Shown here piece by piece: positions 1 to 9,057 of a stretch of DNA of 64,000 bases. The stretch lies in assembly GCA_947476555.1 (NCBI GenBank), contig CANJRI010000002.1, positions 1-64,000 on the forward strand. The letters are read 5' to 3'. Position 1 is the first letter of the stretch, and each line of letters opens with the position of its first letter. The translations under genes and the position numbers were made by a program. Source of the DNA: Caulobacteraceae bacterium. GTDB lineage: Bacteria; Pseudomonadota; Alphaproteobacteria; Caulobacterales; Caulobacteraceae. The notes under the pieces were generated by a model. That model saw only the letters and a program-made list of their open reading frames with translations. It ran no database searches and was not told where the DNA came from.

Positions 1-121
1 CAGACCATCCAACATCGGCGCTTGCAACACCGCAAAATCGCCGCCTAAATATCAACCCCAGATGAGGCCATCTCTCCGCTAAATCCGGACCCCACCTGTC
101 TCAAAACATCTGACGACGTAC
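1..121. mobile_element. possible insertion-sequence terminal remnant at the window edge, abutting truncated galE
   Basis: Frame 1 reads ...QTIQHRRLQHRKIAA* then non-coding sequence; galE homology starts abruptly at about 123 with an in-frame stop (TGA 111-113) just upstream. IS identity is not verified. Confidence 0.3.
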
Positions 122-122
122 A

Positions 123-581
123 GAAACCCACCTGATCCCCCTGGCCATCGCCGCAGCGCTCGGGGAAGGCCGGCCGCTGACGATCTTCGGCGACGACTTC
201 GACACGCCCGACGGCACCTGCCTGCGGGACTATATCCATGTGAACGACCTGGCCGCCGCCCACGTTGCCGCGCTGGAGGCCGACCTGGCCGCGGGCTCAT
301 TCGAGGCTGCGAATGTCGGGACCGGCCGTGGATCGTCGGTGCGCGAGGTGGTGGAAGCCGTGGGCAAGGCCGTCGGCCGACCGACGCCGCACAGCGTGGG
401 CCCCCGCCGGGCGGGCGATCCCCCGAGCCTGGTGGCCGATCCGGCGCGTGCGCGCGCGCTGCTGGGCTGGCAGGCCCACAGCTCCGGTCTGGATCAAATC
501 GTCGCGGACGCGCTGCGTTGGGAGCGCCGGCCCACCTATGGCGTCGGTCGTCGGGAGCCACGCGCGGCCAAAGTGGCCTAA
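123..581 (+). pseudogene. galE: UDP-glucose 4-epimerase C-terminal fragment (5'-truncated)
   Basis: Open frame from 123: ETHLIPLAIAAALGEGRPLTIFGDDFDTPDGTCLRDYIHVNDLAAAHVAAL...NVGTGRGSSVREVV...LLGW, which is the GalE C-terminal half; the Rossmann N-terminus is absent. Confidence 0.75.
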
Positions 582-654
582 ATTCCCAAAGCGCCGGATG
601 ACGCTGTTATCTGAAAAGAGTAGGTTCTCGCTGGAGATCCAAGAGGGTGGTTGC

Positions 655-1044
655 GTGGGTAATAAGTCGGAATTGGCGCCCGATCCGATCGACATCGCGG
701 TCGGGGCGAGAATACGGGTCCTGCGCAAGGTGCGGGGGCTCTCCCAGCAGGCGCTGGCCGAGGTGATCGGCGTCACCTTCCAGCAGATCCAGAAGTACGA
801 ACGCGGGGCCAACCGGGTCAGCGCCTCGATGTTGTCCCGCATCGCCTCGACGTTGGACGCCCCGGTGTCGGAGATGTTCGGCGAAGGGATCCCGCAATCC
901 AACCGCCCGGTCGATGAGGTGGCCGCGATCCTGGGGCAGCCGGGCGCCCTGGAGTTGCTGCGCGCCTTCGAGCGGCTGCCACGGGGGCCGGCGCGGGCTT
1001 CCCTGGTGGAGTTCGTCCGCACCCTCGGCCGCGGCGCGGACTGA
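655..1044 (+). CDS. XRE-family HTH transcriptional regulator
   Basis: GTG start at 655; IRVLRKVRGLSQQALAEVIGVTFQQIQKYERGANRVSASMLSRIAS is a classic HTH_3 domain. Confidence 0.8.
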   Translation: MGNKSELAPDPIDIAVGARIRVLRKVRGLSQQALAEVIGVTFQQIQKYERGANRVSASMLSRIASTLDAPVSEMFGEGIPQSNRPVDEVAAILGQPGALELLRAFERLPRGPARASLVEFVRTLGRGAD

Positions 1045-1198
1045 CTCGAAAGCCCCGCGATATGGGTCCCACAACGGATAAAGGCCGCCGTCGCTTCTCC
1101 AGTAGCGCGCAGCGCGACGCGCGTTAGGATACCCCCAAGCGACTCACTCCGGCGGTCATCGCCGGGAAAGGTCGTGGAACCTTAGCTGGGGGAGCCCC

Positions 1199-1459
1199 AT
1201 GGCCACTGGAAAGAACACGAACGCCCTTCAGAAGCCCCTGACGCCGTCGGCTGAACTCGCCGCCGTGGTCGGCGCGGGACAGCTCTCCCGCGGTGAAACG
1301 GTCTCGAAGATGTGGGACTACATTAAGAAGAACAACCTGCAGAACCCCGCCAACAAGCGCGAGATCGTGGCGGACGCCAAGCTGAAGCCGATCTTCCACG
1401 GCAAGGACCGCGTCAGCATGTTCGAGATGAACAAGCACCTGGCCCAACACCTGAAGTAG
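1199..1459 (+). CDS. stand-alone SWIB/MDM2 domain protein
   Basis: LTPSAELAAVVGAGQLSRGETVSKMWDYIKKNNLQNPANKREIVADAKLKPIF matches the SWIB fold signature. Confidence 0.9.
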   Translation: MATGKNTNALQKPLTPSAELAAVVGAGQLSRGETVSKMWDYIKKNNLQNPANKREIVADAKLKPIFHGKDRVSMFEMNKHLAQHLK

Positions 1460-1501
1460 GACAGACCCGACGGCTCGCGCCGTTCGGAACTGAGAGTCAA
1501 G

Positions 1502-1530
1502 GAACCTCGCCGGCGAGAGCTTGCGGGGTT
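1502..1530 (+). terminator. probable intrinsic terminator after the SWIB gene
   Basis: AACCTCGC ... GCGGGGTT stem (one G-U) followed by TTCTTCACTTTT. Confidence 0.45.
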
Positions 1531-1623
1531 TCTTCACTTTTCGCCGGCATGAACGCGGCATAGGGCCGCCCTTCGCGCGCCTTGGGGTTTCCCATCGCCC
1601 GATCATCTGCCAGGGATGCAGTC

Positions 1624-2379
1624 GTGACGCCGGAAAGAGCCATCATCCTGAGCGCGGGCCAGGGCAAACGCCTGCTGCCGCTCACCGAGGACCGGCCCAA
1701 GTGCCTCCTCGACCTGTCAGGCCGTAGCCTGCTCGCCTGGCAGCTCATGCACCTGGAACGCGCGGGCCTGCAGGAGGCGGTGGTGGTCACCGGCTTCCGG
1801 CACGAGGCGGTGGAGGCGGAAATCGCCCAGCTGGACCTCAAGATGCCCGTCCGCCTGGTGTTCAACCCATTCTACGCCCTGGCCGACAACCTGGCCTCCA
1901 CCTGGGTGGTGCGGGGGGAATTCGACCGCGAGGTGCTGCTGATCAACGGCGACACCCTGTTCGAGCAGGCGGTGGCCGAGCGGATGCTGGCGGCTCCCGA
2001 GGCGGAGATCACGGTCGGGATCGACCGCAAGACCGCCTACGACACCGACGACATGAAGGTGCTGACCGACGGGGACCGGCTGCTGGCCATCGGCAAGACC
2101 ATCGAGGCCTATGACGCCGAGTCGATCGGTTTCCTGCGGTTCTCCGCGGACGGCGCTGCCAAGTTCGCCGCGCGCGGCGAGATGATCCTGCGCAAGGCCG
2201 AGGGGCTTCGGCGCTGGTACCTGTCGGTGATCGACGAGCTGGCGAACTCGGGCGTGGACGTGCGCGTCCAGTCGCTGGAGGGCCTGGAGTGGGGGGAGAT
2301 GGATTTCCCCCACGACGTCGACAACCTGAACCGGATCAGCCGGCCCTGGGCCGAGCAGCTGGCCGTCGTCAGGGCCTGA
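1624..2379 (+). CDS. LicC-like sugar/alcohol-phosphate nucleotidyltransferase
   Basis: AIILSAGQGKRLLPLTEDRPKCLLDLSGRSLL nucleotidyltransferase motif, LINGDTLF and WGEMDFPHDVDNL C-terminal motif. Likely GTG start at 1624; ORF is open from 1582. Confidence 0.8.
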   Translation: MTPERAIILSAGQGKRLLPLTEDRPKCLLDLSGRSLLAWQLMHLERAGLQEAVVVTGFRHEAVEAEIAQLDLKMPVRLVFNPFYALADNLASTWVVRGEFDREVLLINGDTLFEQAVAERMLAAPEAEITVGIDRKTAYDTDDMKVLTDGDRLLAIGKTIEAYDAESIGFLRFSADGAAKFAARGEMILRKAEGLRRWYLSVIDELANSGVDVRVQSLEGLEWGEMDFPHDVDNLNRISRPWAEQLAVVRA

Positions 2380-3112
2380 GGCCCCGCACGAGGTCGAGAT
2401 CGGCGGGCTTGTCCACGTCCACCGCCGCCAGGCCATAGGGGCTTTCCACCACCGCAGCGGAGACCCCGGCCATGCGGCCCATGCGGGCGGCAGCTTCCTT
2501 CAGACCCAGCCGGCCGGTCAGGTAGCGCAGCAGGATGCCGGCGCCGAGGGTGCGGGCCATCCGCCACGGACGCTTGCGGTCGGCCTCGACGCGCCGCCAC
2601 AGGTCGACCACCGCCAGGGACGCGGGGGTGGCGAGGTAGAAGAGATTGCAGCCCGACCAGTGGCCGTCGGCCAGCTTCAGCCAGGTACGGGCGGTTCCGG
2701 GGGCCGCGGCCTCGACCACCTCGCGGCGGGCGGCCAGGACGGCAGCCTGGGCGCCGGCCGGGATGCCGGCGAGGAATCCGGTCACCCACTCAGGGCGCAG
2801 CAGGGCGTGGTCGGCGGTGGTGACCAGCAGCGGCGTGCCCAGCGCCTCGGCGGCGCGGGCGACGCTGAGGCTGGGACCGGCCTCGGCGGGCAGGACCTTG
2901 GCGCCGAGAGCCTGGGCCGCGGCGGTCACGGCCGGGTCGGAGGCCGACACCGCGATGCGGTCCGCGCCGGCCGCGCGAAGGGCGTTCACCACCCGCTCAA
3001 GCAGGGTTCGATCCTCCAGGATTATCAGCGCCTTGTGCGAAACGCCGGCGTATTCGGCCACCGGATCGGGGCCGCCCCGTGAGCCCGCCAGGACCAGGGC
3101 GGAAAAGCTCAA
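2369..3112 (-). CDS. MobA-like NTP transferase family protein
   Basis: SALVLAGSRGGPDPVAEYAGVSHKALIILEDRTLLERVV N-terminus; VTTADHALL; DVDKPADLDLV C-terminus. Confidence 0.75.
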   Translation of the reverse strand: MSFSALVLAGSRGGPDPVAEYAGVSHKALIILEDRTLLERVVNALRAAGADRIAVSASDPAVTAAAQALGAKVLPAEAGPSLSVARAAEALGTPLLVTTADHALLRPEWVTGFLAGIPAGAQAAVLAARREVVEAAAPGTARTWLKLADGHWSGCNLFYLATPASLAVVDLWRRVEADRKRPWRMARTLGAGILLRYLTGRLGLKEAAARMGRMAGVSAAVVESPYGLAAVDVDKPADLDLVRGLRP

Positions 3113-4251
3113 GCCAGCGCCTTCTCATAGAGCCGGTAGGTCTTGTAGACCTTGGCGCCGCCGGCGTCGCAGATGCGGCGCATGGGCAGGTTGTCCTCCA
3201 GCACCCAGGACAGTTCGTAACGCTCGTAGCCGAGCCGGCGGGCGGCCTGGGCGGCGGCGTCGATGAGCAGGAACGGCAGGAGCTGGCCGCGCATGGCGCC
3301 GGCGAACTTTCGCCGCACGCCCATCAACGGGACGCGGCCGGTTTTGAGGCCCTTCACCTTCAGCCGCCAGAGCAGCTTGGCCCAGCCGAAGGGGAGCAGC
3401 TTGCCGTGCAGGTCGGCGATCGCCTCATTGACGTTGGGCAGGAGCACGATGAAGCCGGCGGTCTCGCCGTCGATCTCGGCGAAGAAGGCCAGGCGCGGAT
3501 CGATGACCGGCTTCATGGCGGTGGCGAGCTGCTTGGTCTCGGCCTCGGTGGTGGGGGTGAAGCCCCAGTTGCCCGACCAGGCGTCGTTGAGGATCTCGGT
3601 GAGGGTGCGGACCTCGGCCTCGAACCGCTTCATGTCGAGGGTGCGCAGGGTGACGCCCTCGGGCGGGCCTTTCCGGATGCGGCGCAGGATCGGGGCGGGC
3701 AGGTCGTCGGCGACGTTGCACTGGTAAGCGAAGACGTCCTTGGCCTTGGCGTAGCCCCGGGCCTCCAGCTGGGCGGCCGCATAGCGCGGGTCATGGCCCA
3801 TCATCACCATGGGCGGGGCCTCGAAGCCGTCGACCAGCAGGCCGACCTCCTCGTTGATGGAGAGGTTGAACGGACCGATGACGCGGGTGCGGCCGCGGGC
3901 GCGCAGCCACGCCTCGGCCTCGCGGGTGAGGGCGGCGAAGACCCGCGGGTCGTCCTCGGCGGCGATCATGCCGAAATGGCCGACGCCTTCGGCGGTCTGG
4001 GGGTTGAGCTGGTCGATCTGGGCGCTGATGCGGCCCACGTCCCGGCCGTCCTTCTCGGCCAGCCAGAGCTGGACCTCGGCGTGCTCGAAGAAGGGGTTGG
4101 TGCGGGGAGACAAGGCCTCCCGCCGTTCCATCAGCAAGGGCGGCACATAGGCCGCGTCTGCCGCGTTCAACCGCATCGGCACGCGAATGAACCGCTCGAG
4201 CTGGGCCGGTGTCTCCACCGGCGTGATTTTGATCCCCCCGGCCGGCATCAC
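3109..4251 (-). CDS. bcerS: GNAT-type acyltransferase, probable bacterial ceramide synthase
   Basis: 380-aa protein of the family often labelled GNAT or 'dATP pyrophosphohydrolase' (GGIKITPVETPAQLERFIRVPMRLN...GPFNLSINEEVGLLVDGFEAPPMVMMGH...YELSWVLEDNLPMRRICDAGGAKVYKTYRLYEK); synteny with spt/cerR/aasR matches the Caulobacter ceramide locus. Confidence 0.75.
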   Translation of the reverse strand: MMPAGGIKITPVETPAQLERFIRVPMRLNAADAAYVPPLLMERREALSPRTNPFFEHAEVQLWLAEKDGRDVGRISAQIDQLNPQTAEGVGHFGMIAAEDDPRVFAALTREAEAWLRARGRTRVIGPFNLSINEEVGLLVDGFEAPPMVMMGHDPRYAAAQLEARGYAKAKDVFAYQCNVADDLPAPILRRIRKGPPEGVTLRTLDMKRFEAEVRTLTEILNDAWSGNWGFTPTTEAETKQLATAMKPVIDPRLAFFAEIDGETAGFIVLLPNVNEAIADLHGKLLPFGWAKLLWRLKVKGLKTGRVPLMGVRRKFAGAMRGQLLPFLLIDAAAQAARRLGYERYELSWVLEDNLPMRRICDAGGAKVYKTYRLYEKALA

Positions 4252-5312
4252 CCCTCCATGTAAAGCAAGGCGGTCACCCCCAGGGCCGCGAACATCGCCG
4301 GCGCCGCCCAGGCGGCGAGGATGGCGGGGGCCGCGCCGTTCTCGCCGAGCGCGGTGAAAGCGCCGTCGAAGACCAGGAACAGCAAACCGCCGGTCAGGCA
4401 GAGCACCAGGACAGGGGCACCGCCACGGATGTTGGTTAGGGCCGCGGGCGCGGCCAGCAATAGCATCACCAGGCAGGCGGCGGGGGCCGCCCAGGCCCTC
4501 TGGAGCTGGGTGTCGTAGAAGGTCCGCGGCCGGACGGAAACGCCCCCCTGGACGGCCCGGCGGGCTTCGGCCGGGGTGACGGTCGGCTGACCGGCCCGCA
4601 GCATCTGCAGGTCCTCAGGGGTCAGCTTCACCCTCCAGTCCATCTCGTCGGCCGATCCGGTCTGGATGGCGTCCCGTTGGATGGTCTCGAACCGGGGGGC
4701 GATCAGCCGCCAGCGGCCGGTGTCGTAGACGGCGCTGTCGGCGTGGGTGCGCTGAGTGAGCCGGCCCGCAGCGTCGCGGCGATAGATGGTGAGCTTGCTC
4801 AGCGTGCGCCCGTCGGCCGAGGCCTCCCCGACCATCACCTCGTCGCCGACCCGGAAGGTGAGGATATCAGGCTTCTCGGCGTCGGCCTTGGCCTCGGCGG
4901 CCGGTTCGGTGGCCCGCCACCAGTCGGAGAGGGTCTGATCGGTCCGGGGCGCCACGGCCCCGCTGATGGTGAGCTGGACAACGGCCATCACCACCGCCGC
5001 CGGCAGGGCCATGAGGGTGATCTGATAGGCCGATACGCCGGTAGACCGCATGGCCGTGACCGCGCTCTCCTGGGCCAGCTTGGCGAAGGCGAAGAGAGAC
5101 CCGGTGAGCACCGCCAGGGGCGCCGCCTGCTCGACGAGACGCGGCATCCGCAGGAGCGCGTAGTAGGCGATCCCGCCGCCGCCCAGTTCGCGGTCGAGGA
5201 TGTCGGTGGTCACTTCGAGGAGGTCGAGGATCTGCAGGATGCCCACCAGCACCAGCAGCGAGCCCAGGATGCGGCCGGCCATCAGGGCCGCGAGATAGGA
5301 GCAAAGCTTCAC
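4248..5312 (-). CDS. lptG: LptG-family permease (LptF/LptG)
   Basis: N-terminal TM segments (YLAALMAGRILGSLLVLVGILQILDLLE), soluble middle domain, C-terminal TM segments; follows lptF with overlapping stop/start. Confidence 0.85.
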   Translation of the reverse strand: MKLCSYLAALMAGRILGSLLVLVGILQILDLLEVTTDILDRELGGGGIAYYALLRMPRLVEQAAPLAVLTGSLFAFAKLAQESAVTAMRSTGVSAYQITLMALPAAVVMAVVQLTISGAVAPRTDQTLSDWWRATEPAAEAKADAEKPDILTFRVGDEVMVGEASADGRTLSKLTIYRRDAAGRLTQRTHADSAVYDTGRWRLIAPRFETIQRDAIQTGSADEMDWRVKLTPEDLQMLRAGQPTVTPAEARRAVQGGVSVRPRTFYDTQLQRAWAAPAACLVMLLLAAPAALTNIRGGAPVLVLCLTGGLLFLVFDGAFTALGENGAAPAILAAWAAPAMFAALGVTALLYMEG

Positions 5313-6508
5313 GACGAGGCCGCCTGCGCCACGGACGCGCGGGCGCGGAAGCGGGCGATGAAGTTCGCCACGTGCTCCATGGCCCGGCCAATGGGAGTCT
5401 CTCCGGGACGTTTGCGGCTGGTGACGAAGACCAACACGCAGATGCCGGCGAAGACGAGGTAAGGCAGACCGACGCTGAGCTCCGGCGCGGCGCGGCCGGT
5501 CACGGCCATGCTCTGGCCGAACTGGACCATGTGATGGAAGCCGAGCAGCAGCAGGCCGCCGACGATGATGCCCGGCGCCCGCCCGCTGCGTTTGGCCGCC
5601 AGACCCAGCGGGAGCGCCAGCAGGGGCAGCAGTGGCAGGGCGAAGGCGCGCGCCAGCCGGCCATAGAGTTCGGCGAGCAGGGTGGTGCGGGGAATGACGG
5701 AGTGGGGGCTGCGGGCCTGGGCGGCCAGTTCGAGGAGGGTGAACTCGCGTTCGTCCCCGCCCCGGGCGCGCAGCAGCTGGGCCGGGCCGCTGAGCGGAAC
5801 CTGCATCGTCAGGTCGTCGAAGGTGACCATCTCCGGCTCGCCGCGGGCGTTGGCGCGCAACTGCTGGCCGTTCTTCAGCAGCAACACCACGTTCACGCCG
5901 TCGGCGGTGCGCCGCACCTCGGCCATTTCCGCTGACGTCACCTCTTCGCGGCCCGAAGGGGCGAGCCGGCGGATGAAGATGCGGCTCAGACGCTGGCCAG
6001 CGGCGTCGGCCTCGTCCGTGGTCATGGTGAGGCCGTCACTGGGGGAGATGATGACACCCTCGGGCACGGCGCCGCTCCAGCCCGCGTTCTGCGCCGCGTG
6101 CAGGACAGCGCGGTAGGCGTAGCGGCTGTAGGGCTGGAGGAAGCCGAAGACGATCAGGCTCACGGCCATCAGGGCGGCCGCCAGGCAAAGGTAGGGCGCG
6201 ACGACCCGGGAAAGCGAGACGCCGGCCGCCAGCAGGGCGTCGATCTCGGAGGCCTCGTTCATCCGGTTCACGACGATCACCAGGGCGATGAAGAAGGCCG
6301 CGGGCAGGGTGAGGCCGAGGTAGTGGGGAACCAGGTTCACCGCGAGTTGGGCCACGAAGCCGAACCGGTCCGAAGAGGCGGAAAGCAGGTCGAGAAGGCG
6401 CAGGATGCGCTCGAGCAACAGCGCGATCAGGGTGACGCCCGTGGCGCCGACCAGCGGCCAGAAGGCCAGTCGCAGCAGGTATCGGTCGACGAGGATCATG
6501 CGGCCCAC
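5309..6508 (-). CDS. lptF: LptF-family permease (LptF/LptG)
   Basis: MILVDRYLLRLAFWPLVGATGVTLIALLLERILRLLDLL; six TM segments with a periplasmic domain. True start probably ATG at 6499. Confidence 0.85.
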   Translation of the reverse strand: MGRMILVDRYLLRLAFWPLVGATGVTLIALLLERILRLLDLLSASSDRFGFVAQLAVNLVPHYLGLTLPAAFFIALVIVVNRMNEASEIDALLAAGVSLSRVVAPYLCLAAALMAVSLIVFGFLQPYSRYAYRAVLHAAQNAGWSGAVPEGVIISPSDGLTMTTDEADAAGQRLSRIFIRRLAPSGREEVTSAEMAEVRRTADGVNVVLLLKNGQQLRANARGEPEMVTFDDLTMQVPLSGPAQLLRARGGDEREFTLLELAAQARSPHSVIPRTTLLAELYGRLARAFALPLLPLLALPLGLAAKRSGRAPGIIVGGLLLLGFHHMVQFGQSMAVTGRAAPELSVGLPYLVFAGICVLVFVTSRKRPGETPIGRAMEHVANFIARFRARASVAQAASS

Positions 6509-6927
6509 CGGGCCGCGAACTCGGCGGCGAGGGCGGGAGCGGCTTCACCGAGGTCGACGTGGGCCCGGAGGTTGGGCTGACCCGGCCAGCCGGCGTCGAC
6601 GAAGCTGCGCCCGTCGTGGCCGCGCTCACCGGCGTAGCGGGGGATGACGTGGAAGTGGACGTCCGGGTCCACCATCATGAGCATGAGGTAGTTGATCTTT
6701 TCGTAGCGGACGAGGTCCGACAGCAGCCGCTCGATCCCCGCGACGGCGACCTGGAGATCGGCGAAGGCCGCGGCGCTGAGGTCCGCGAAGGCGCGCGCCT
6801 CATCCTTGCAGACCAACACCAGGGACCCGAATGTCGGCTGTTGCGGGCGCAGCAGCACCAGCCATTGGTCCGTCTCGGCGACCAGGGTGCGCGGGTAGCC
6901 GAATTTCTGGGCGGTGGAATTGGTCAC
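6496..6927 (-). CDS. HIT family protein
   Basis: DPDVHFHVIPRY (HxHxxP histidine-triad variant). Confidence 0.85.
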   Translation of the reverse strand: MTNSTAQKFGYPRTLVAETDQWLVLLRPQQPTFGSLVLVCKDEARAFADLSAAAFADLQVAVAGIERLLSDLVRYEKINYLMLMMVDPDVHFHVIPRYAGERGHDGRSFVDAGWPGQPNLRAHVDLGEAAPALAAEFAARWAA

Positions 6928-7081
6928 GGAGGGTCCAAGCGAGCGGCGCGCGGATCATAGGGATGGGTCCGTGTCCATGAAAGGGCGAAGGCCGTCCAGG
7001 ACAATGGTATCAGGGGCCTTGATTTGGAGTCGGGCGAGGCCGCGCTTGCAGGAAGCTGAGACGAACGCCGGCCCCGCCGGG

Positions 7082-8149
7082 ATGATCCTGGGCGACGGAG
7101 CGGTCCGGCTCTGGGGGATGAGCGCACGCGAACGCCTTGCCCGGACCTATCGCCGGGCCGGCGTGAGCCTGGACGGGGCCGGGGCGACCACGGTGCTGAC
7201 CCTCGGGGACTGGGTCTATGACGAGGTGCTGGTGGCGACCTTGGCGAAGCGCCCGGGGACCGTGCTGGTGACCGCCGAGGGTCGGGCGGTGGCGGCCCAT
7301 GTGGCGAGCGAAGCCGCGGCCTTGGCGGCCGTGAACCTGAAGGCCGGGCGCGCGCCGGCGGGCCTGAAGCTGCTGTCGCCGGACGAGCTGGCCTACAACC
7401 ACGCCCTGCGCAAACGCTCGACGCCGGTGCTGACCGAGTTGACCACGGACAACGTGCGCGCGGTCGAGGCGCGGCTGTTCGGAGGCTCCTACAAGGGCGT
7501 GACGGACCTGGTGACCAAGTACGTCTGGCCGGTTCCGGCGCGGATCGTCACCCGCTGGTGCGCCGTCCTGCGGATGACGCCGAACCAGGTGACCTTCGTC
7601 GGATTCCTGCTCGTGCTGGCGGCGTTCTGGCTGTTCTGGCGGGGCGAGTTCGGCTGGGGGCTGGCCTGCGCCTGGCTGATGACCTTCCTGGACACCGTGG
7701 ACGGCAAGCTGGCGCGGGTGACCCTGACCTCCTCCAAGATCGGCAACGCCTTCGATCACGGGATCGACCTGATCCATCCGCCGTTCTGGTGGTGGGCCTG
7801 GTGGGTCGGCCTGTTCGTGGTGAGCCAGCCTCCCCCCTGGGCGGAGGCGGTGCTGTTGGTGACGGTGGGGGGATATGTGCTGCAGCGGGTGCAGGAGGGG
7901 ATCTTCCTCGGGCTCTTCAGGGTGGAGATCCACGCCTGGCGGCGGTTCGACAGCTTCTTCCGGCTGATCACCACGCGGCGGAACCCGAACCTGATCCTCC
8001 TCACCCTGGCCTGGCTGGTCGGGCGGCCGGATGTGGGCATGGTCCTGGTCGCCGCCTGGACGGTGGTGAGCCTGGCGGTGCACCTCGTGCAGATCCTGCA
8101 GGCCCTGGCCGCGCCCAAGGGGCAGGTCGTCTCCTGGCTGTCGCGATGA
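7082..8149 (+). CDS. cpgA: CDP-alcohol phosphatidyltransferase family protein with an N-terminal extension (sphingolipid head-group transferase candidate)
   Basis: Exact CDP-AP motif D(x2)DG(x2)AR(x8)G(x3)D(x3)D: DTVDGKLARVTLTSSKIGNAFDHGID; followed by TM segments. Start codon uncertain (7082 or upstream). Symbol by synteny with Caulobacter cpg genes; not certain. Confidence 0.75.
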   Translation: MILGDGAVRLWGMSARERLARTYRRAGVSLDGAGATTVLTLGDWVYDEVLVATLAKRPGTVLVTAEGRAVAAHVASEAAALAAVNLKAGRAPAGLKLLSPDELAYNHALRKRSTPVLTELTTDNVRAVEARLFGGSYKGVTDLVTKYVWPVPARIVTRWCAVLRMTPNQVTFVGFLLVLAAFWLFWRGEFGWGLACAWLMTFLDTVDGKLARVTLTSSKIGNAFDHGIDLIHPPFWWWAWWVGLFVVSQPPPWAEAVLLVTVGGYVLQRVQEGIFLGLFRVEIHAWRRFDSFFRLITTRRNPNLILLTLAWLVGRPDVGMVLVAAWTVVSLAVHLVQILQALAAPKGQVVSWLSR

Positions 8150-9057
8150 TCCGCGCCGGGGTCATCAGGAACTTGAAGAGCTACCGCAACCAGGACGGGC
8201 CGCCGGCCACGGTCCCGGCCGGCGTGCTGGAGGTGAAGGCCGGAGAGCCCGACGAACTCAACGAGACCCTGGCCTGGTTCGCCAAGTCCGGCGTCGAGCT
8301 GGTGGTGATCGACGGTGGCGATGGGACCATCCGCGACGTGCTCTCGCGCCTACCGCCGCCCTATGTGAAAAACCCGCCGCGCCTGGCTGTGCTGCCCCGG
8401 GGCAAGACCAATGCGCTCGCGCTGGACCTGGGCATGAGCGGGGACGCGCCGCTGGAATCGATCCTTTCGGCCGCGGCGGCCGGGCGGACCAAGACGCGGC
8501 CCTGCCTGGAAATCGTCCGGGCAGGCGCGGCGACGCCGGACCTGCGGGGCTTCCTGTTCGGCCTGGGGGCTTTCGTGCGCGGCACAGAACTGGCCCAGAA
8601 GACCCACGGGTTGGGGTTCTTCAACAACGCGGCGATCGGGCTGACCATCCTGGGGGCGGCGGCGCGCACCCTGGCCGGCGGGCCTGACGATCCTTGGCGG
8701 CGTGGCGAGCCGGGAAGCCTGACGCTGGGCGAGGAGGCCACGGAGACGCGGGCCTGGTTCCTGGCGGTCGCCTCGACCCTCAAGCGATTTCCTCTCGGAT
8801 TGAAACCCTATGGCCCGCCGCACGAGGGGCTGAAGGTGCTGACCATCCATGCGCCGCCGCCAAAGCTCCCGACCGCCGCAGCGCTGATCTTCGCGGGCTC
8901 GGAGGCGTCGTGGCTGGAGAAGAAGGGCTATCGGCGCAGGGACGTGACCCGGCTCGGGGTCGAGATGGAAGGCAGTTTCGTCCTGGATGGCGAGCTGTTC
9001 CCGACCGGTGAGCTGACGGTGCGGCAGGGCCCCGAACTGGAGTTCGTGATCGCGTGA
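8146..9057 (+). CDS. cpgB: LCB5/diacylglycerol-kinase-type lipid kinase, probable ceramide kinase
   Basis: VVIDGGDGTIRDVLSRL and AVLPRGKTNALALDLG catalytic motifs; ATGA overlap with the upstream gene. Confidence 0.8.
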   Translation: MIRAGVIRNLKSYRNQDGPPATVPAGVLEVKAGEPDELNETLAWFAKSGVELVVIDGGDGTIRDVLSRLPPPYVKNPPRLAVLPRGKTNALALDLGMSGDAPLESILSAAAAGRTKTRPCLEIVRAGAATPDLRGFLFGLGAFVRGTELAQKTHGLGFFNNAAIGLTILGAAARTLAGGPDDPWRRGEPGSLTLGEEATETRAWFLAVASTLKRFPLGLKPYGPPHEGLKVLTIHAPPPKLPTAAALIFAGSEASWLEKKGYRRRDVTRLGVEMEGSFVLDGELFPTGELTVRQGPELEFVIA

